From: Nocardia altamirensis NBRC 108246
Lineage (GTDB): Bacteria > Actinomycetota > Actinomycetes > Mycobacteriales > Mycobacteriaceae
Assembly (NCBI RefSeq): GCF_001612685.1
Contig: NZ_BDAY01000014.1
Coordinates: 1 to 64,000 of the forward strand
DNA length: 64,000 bases
Reading direction: 5' to 3'
Both the position numbers and the translations under genes were made by a program. Under the pieces are notes generated by a model. It did not search any database. It saw only the letters and a list, made by a program, of their open reading frames with translations, and was not told where the DNA came from. Shown one piece after another: positions 63,001 to 64,000 of this stretch (positions within the stretch are counted from its first letter, which is position 1; each line of letters starts with the position of its first letter).

Positions 63001-64000
63001 ATCCGGTCGAGCCGCTCGTGGTGCGTCTGGCGCAGCAGCTGGGCGAGAGTGTCTGCGGGGCGCAGGCGGGTACGCACCGGGATGGTGTTGAGGAACATGC
63101 CGATGGCGCTGTCGACCTCGGGGATCTCCGGCGGGCGCCCGGCGACGGTGTTGCCGAACACGATGTCGCCGCGCCCGAGGTAGCGCGAGATCGTCAGCGC
63201 CAGTGCGGCATTGAGCACGGTGTTCACCGTCACTGCGTGCTGCAAGGCCCGCTGCTCCAGCGCGCTGGAATCGGCGGCGGACAGCGTCACCGTGCGCACC
63301 TGCGGTGTCACCGGCACGTCGAGTGATGCGTTCGGGGCGATCAGGCACGGCTCGGTCAGATCGGCGAAGGCCGAGCGCCAGTACGCCGTTGCCGCGACCG
63401 AGTCCTGGCCGCGCAGCCAGGTCAGGTAGGCAGGGAAGGCTTGGTGCGGGCTGGTGTCCTGGGTGGAATCGCCGTAGTACGAGAGCAATTGGGCGATGAA
63501 CGGCCCGTTGGACCAGCCGTCCCACAGCAGGAACTGCCGGTTGACGGCCAGCACGTCGCCGCCGTCGGCGCGGCGGATCAGCGTCGCGCGCCACAGCGGT
63601 GGCTCGGCCAGGTCGAAGCCGGTCGCACGGTCCAGCGCCAAGGTATCCGCCAGGGCCCGAGCGCCGTCGTCGCCGCCGAGCTCGGACAGATCGACCACGC
63701 GCAGTGGCACTTCCGGCGCCCGCGCGATGATCTGCACCGGGTCGGACAGCCCGCTGTCCACGACGCCTGCGCGCAGGCTCGGGTGCTTGCGCAGCAATGC
63801 GCCGCAGGCGGCGCGCAGCGCGTCGACATCGAGGGCATGGTCGAACTCGAGGGTGAACTGGGCGGTGTAGATGTCCGCGGTGGGCAAGGACGAGCCCGCG
63901 GCATAGCGAGATTGGAAGTACAACCCGTACTGGAGCGGCGAGAGCGGCCAGATATCTTCCAGCGCAGCAGAGGTCGCGGCCTGCACGGCGATGATCTCGC
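60012..64000 (-). CDS. NRPS, terminal module: C-A-PCP-TE (5' end may lie outside the window)
   Basis: NRPS of at least 1324 aa. The frame stays open to the right edge, but GTG 63986 would be a natural start right before the condensation domain. That domain lacks the usual HHxxxDG: the site reads QFLLWDG (about residue 155). The adenylation domain yields the code D-M-E-N-L-G-L-I-N-K, the recognised signature of N5-hydroxyornithine. A carrier (DLGGHSL, about 1012) and a type I thioesterase (GWSFGG, about 1146) follow, so this is the last module. It is upstream of the C-A-PCP-E gene in the operon, although its product acts last. Confidence 0.93.
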   Translation of the reverse strand, partial: EIIAVQAATSAALEDIWPLSPLQYGLYFQSRYAAGSSLPTADIYTAQFTLEFDHALDVDALRAACGALLRKHPSLRAGVVDSGLSDPVQIIARAPEVPLRVVDLSELGGDDGARALADTLALDRATGFDLAEPPLWRATLIRRADGGDVLAVNRQFLLWDGWSNGPFIAQLLSYYGDSTQDTSPHQAFPAYLTWLRGQDSVAATAYWRSAFADLTEPCLIAPNASLDVPVTPQVRTVTLSAADSSALEQRALQHAVTVNTVLNAALALTISRYLGRGDIVFGNTVAGRPPEIPEVDSAIGMFLNTIPVRTRLRPADTLAQLLRQTHHERLDRMEHEFLPLAQITEAAGHRQLFDVLFVLQNFIDDAKLGAEHGIVGGSSMDHTHYPLTVVVTPGPTLTVKLESRPDLIDTARAHQFLDEFVGLLTRIATVEQAMTTPLAALDVGSLRGDVVTGHACAVGTESIADLLAAQALATPEAPALVLGDRRLSFAELDAEINRLARVMQSAGAAPEAFVALAIPRTIEMVVALFAVLRTGAGYVPLELEHPDDRLHTVLDAAAPVVLVTTAATAHRFADREIPELVLDSPDVAARLAATAATALTDTELGAFGRHNPARLNYPAYVIFTSGSTGAPKGVVTPYAGLTNMQRNHEREIFVPAIELAGGRQLNIAHTVSFAFDMSWEELLWLAFGHTVHVCDEQLRRDPGELVRYCDTHRIDVLNVTPTYAEHLIAEGLLERGAGRHRPALVLLGGEAVGDGVWNLLRDTDDTFGYNLYGPTEYTINTLGGGTADSATPTVGRPIFNTDAYLLDSWLRPVPTGSIGELYVSGIGLARGYLDRSGLTAERFVADPAVPGGRMYRTGDLVRLDRAGNLEFHGRGDDQVKIRGYRVEPNEIASAIGRLAGIERAVVIADRSASALRLLAYVVLTPDADPDTAATVPGQLADLLPTYMIPAAVTAITTIPMTVNGKLDSAALPVPVPEGAAGRAPGSLLEQRLCDIFGDVLERPIGVDDSFFDLGGHSLLIMTLRRALRDRLELDVAIADLFTHPSPSALAAQLDRADAEGSTARMTAPILTLRNGTGGDPVCCLPPGTGLGWQYTQLTRYLPEASPVLAIQAPFLAGDRDVPTDIRELARRYADLLVATAPADRYRLVGWSFGGNVAVAVAAELQARGHDVPALVLLDTAAEVPQRYLDRNAELAPASAALLSLGIPVAPADLGTLSIIDAVERIRGSQHFLANVDASTIKAVIRSSAWSLEVMTAAQYPVYAGDVLFVRATVAAPQAEVLTADAARQWARFVDGHIRVIDVDATHAQLVDRAVVDCYGPELAQELTR

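Noticed and set aside
1..64000. tRNA, rRNA, CRISPR and insertion-sequence genes
   Set aside because: Looked for cloverleaf-like runs, regularly spaced repeats, transposase motifs and terminal inverted repeats by eye; none found. A covariance-model scan was not possible.

Overview
The window is high-GC DNA from a mycolate-containing actinobacterium, most probably a Nocardia or close relative. The grounds are an antigen-85-type mycolyltransferase, an orphan Mce protein, many Tat/Sec-exported hydrolases, frequent GTG starts, a DmdR/IdeR-type iron box and a large siderophore NRPS locus. No rRNA, tRNA, CRISPR or transposase gene was recognised. Coding starts were chosen by eye from ribosome-binding sites and domain limits.

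Positions 1-13 kb carry general chromosomal genes: a lipoprotein serine hydrolase, an NAD-dependent epimerase, a LysR regulator, and a glyoxalase-fold gene translationally coupled to an ECF41-like sigma factor behind what looks like the sigma factor's own promoter. A GH76-like glycosidase, an orphan Mce protein, two secreted zinc peptidases (M14 and M28) and a membrane diguanylate cyclase follow.

Positions 13-17 kb hold a compact operon: an unknown protein, a MoxR-type AAA ATPase and a protein with an HExxH segment plus a VWA domain. Positions 17-36 kb hold further exported or cell-envelope proteins (mycolyltransferase, beta-trefoil lectin-like protein, lipase, proline-rich lytic transglycosylase, oligopeptide-type binding protein, propeller protein). 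Mixed among them are regulators (XRE/DUF5753, StrR/ParB-like, TetR), an adenylate-forming ligase and an MFS exporter. A Bacillus-type sphingomyelinase C lies at 35.9 kb.

At 37-40 kb is the most unusual single gene. It encodes an 843-aa protein that joins an intact Ser/Thr kinase, a second kinase-like domain with altered catalytic motifs, an alpha/beta-hydrolase-like domain and a C-terminal membrane anchor. A small ATPase gene follows 38 bp later. Positions 40-45 kb hold a methyltransferase, a glyoxalase-fold protein behind a leaderless-type promoter, a lipase, a GlxA-type regulator and an HD-domain protein.

From 45.6 kb to the right edge lies a siderophore locus. Six overlapping plus-strand genes encode two half-size ABC exporters/importers, two FecCD permeases, a FecE ATPase and a siderophore-interacting ferric reductase. 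An iron box then precedes a second-copy-type panD (beta-alanine supply), an aryl-carrier-like protein and a flavin-dependent halogenase. Two NRPS genes converge from the minus strand. One is C-A-PCP-E. The other is C-A-PCP-TE with an adenylation code matching N5-hydroxyornithine and a condensation domain whose HHxxxDG motif is degenerate. Together they suggest a mixed aryl/hydroxamate peptide siderophore that may contain beta-alanine and may be chlorinated. A fragment of a degraded amidase gene sits exactly at the left border of this locus.
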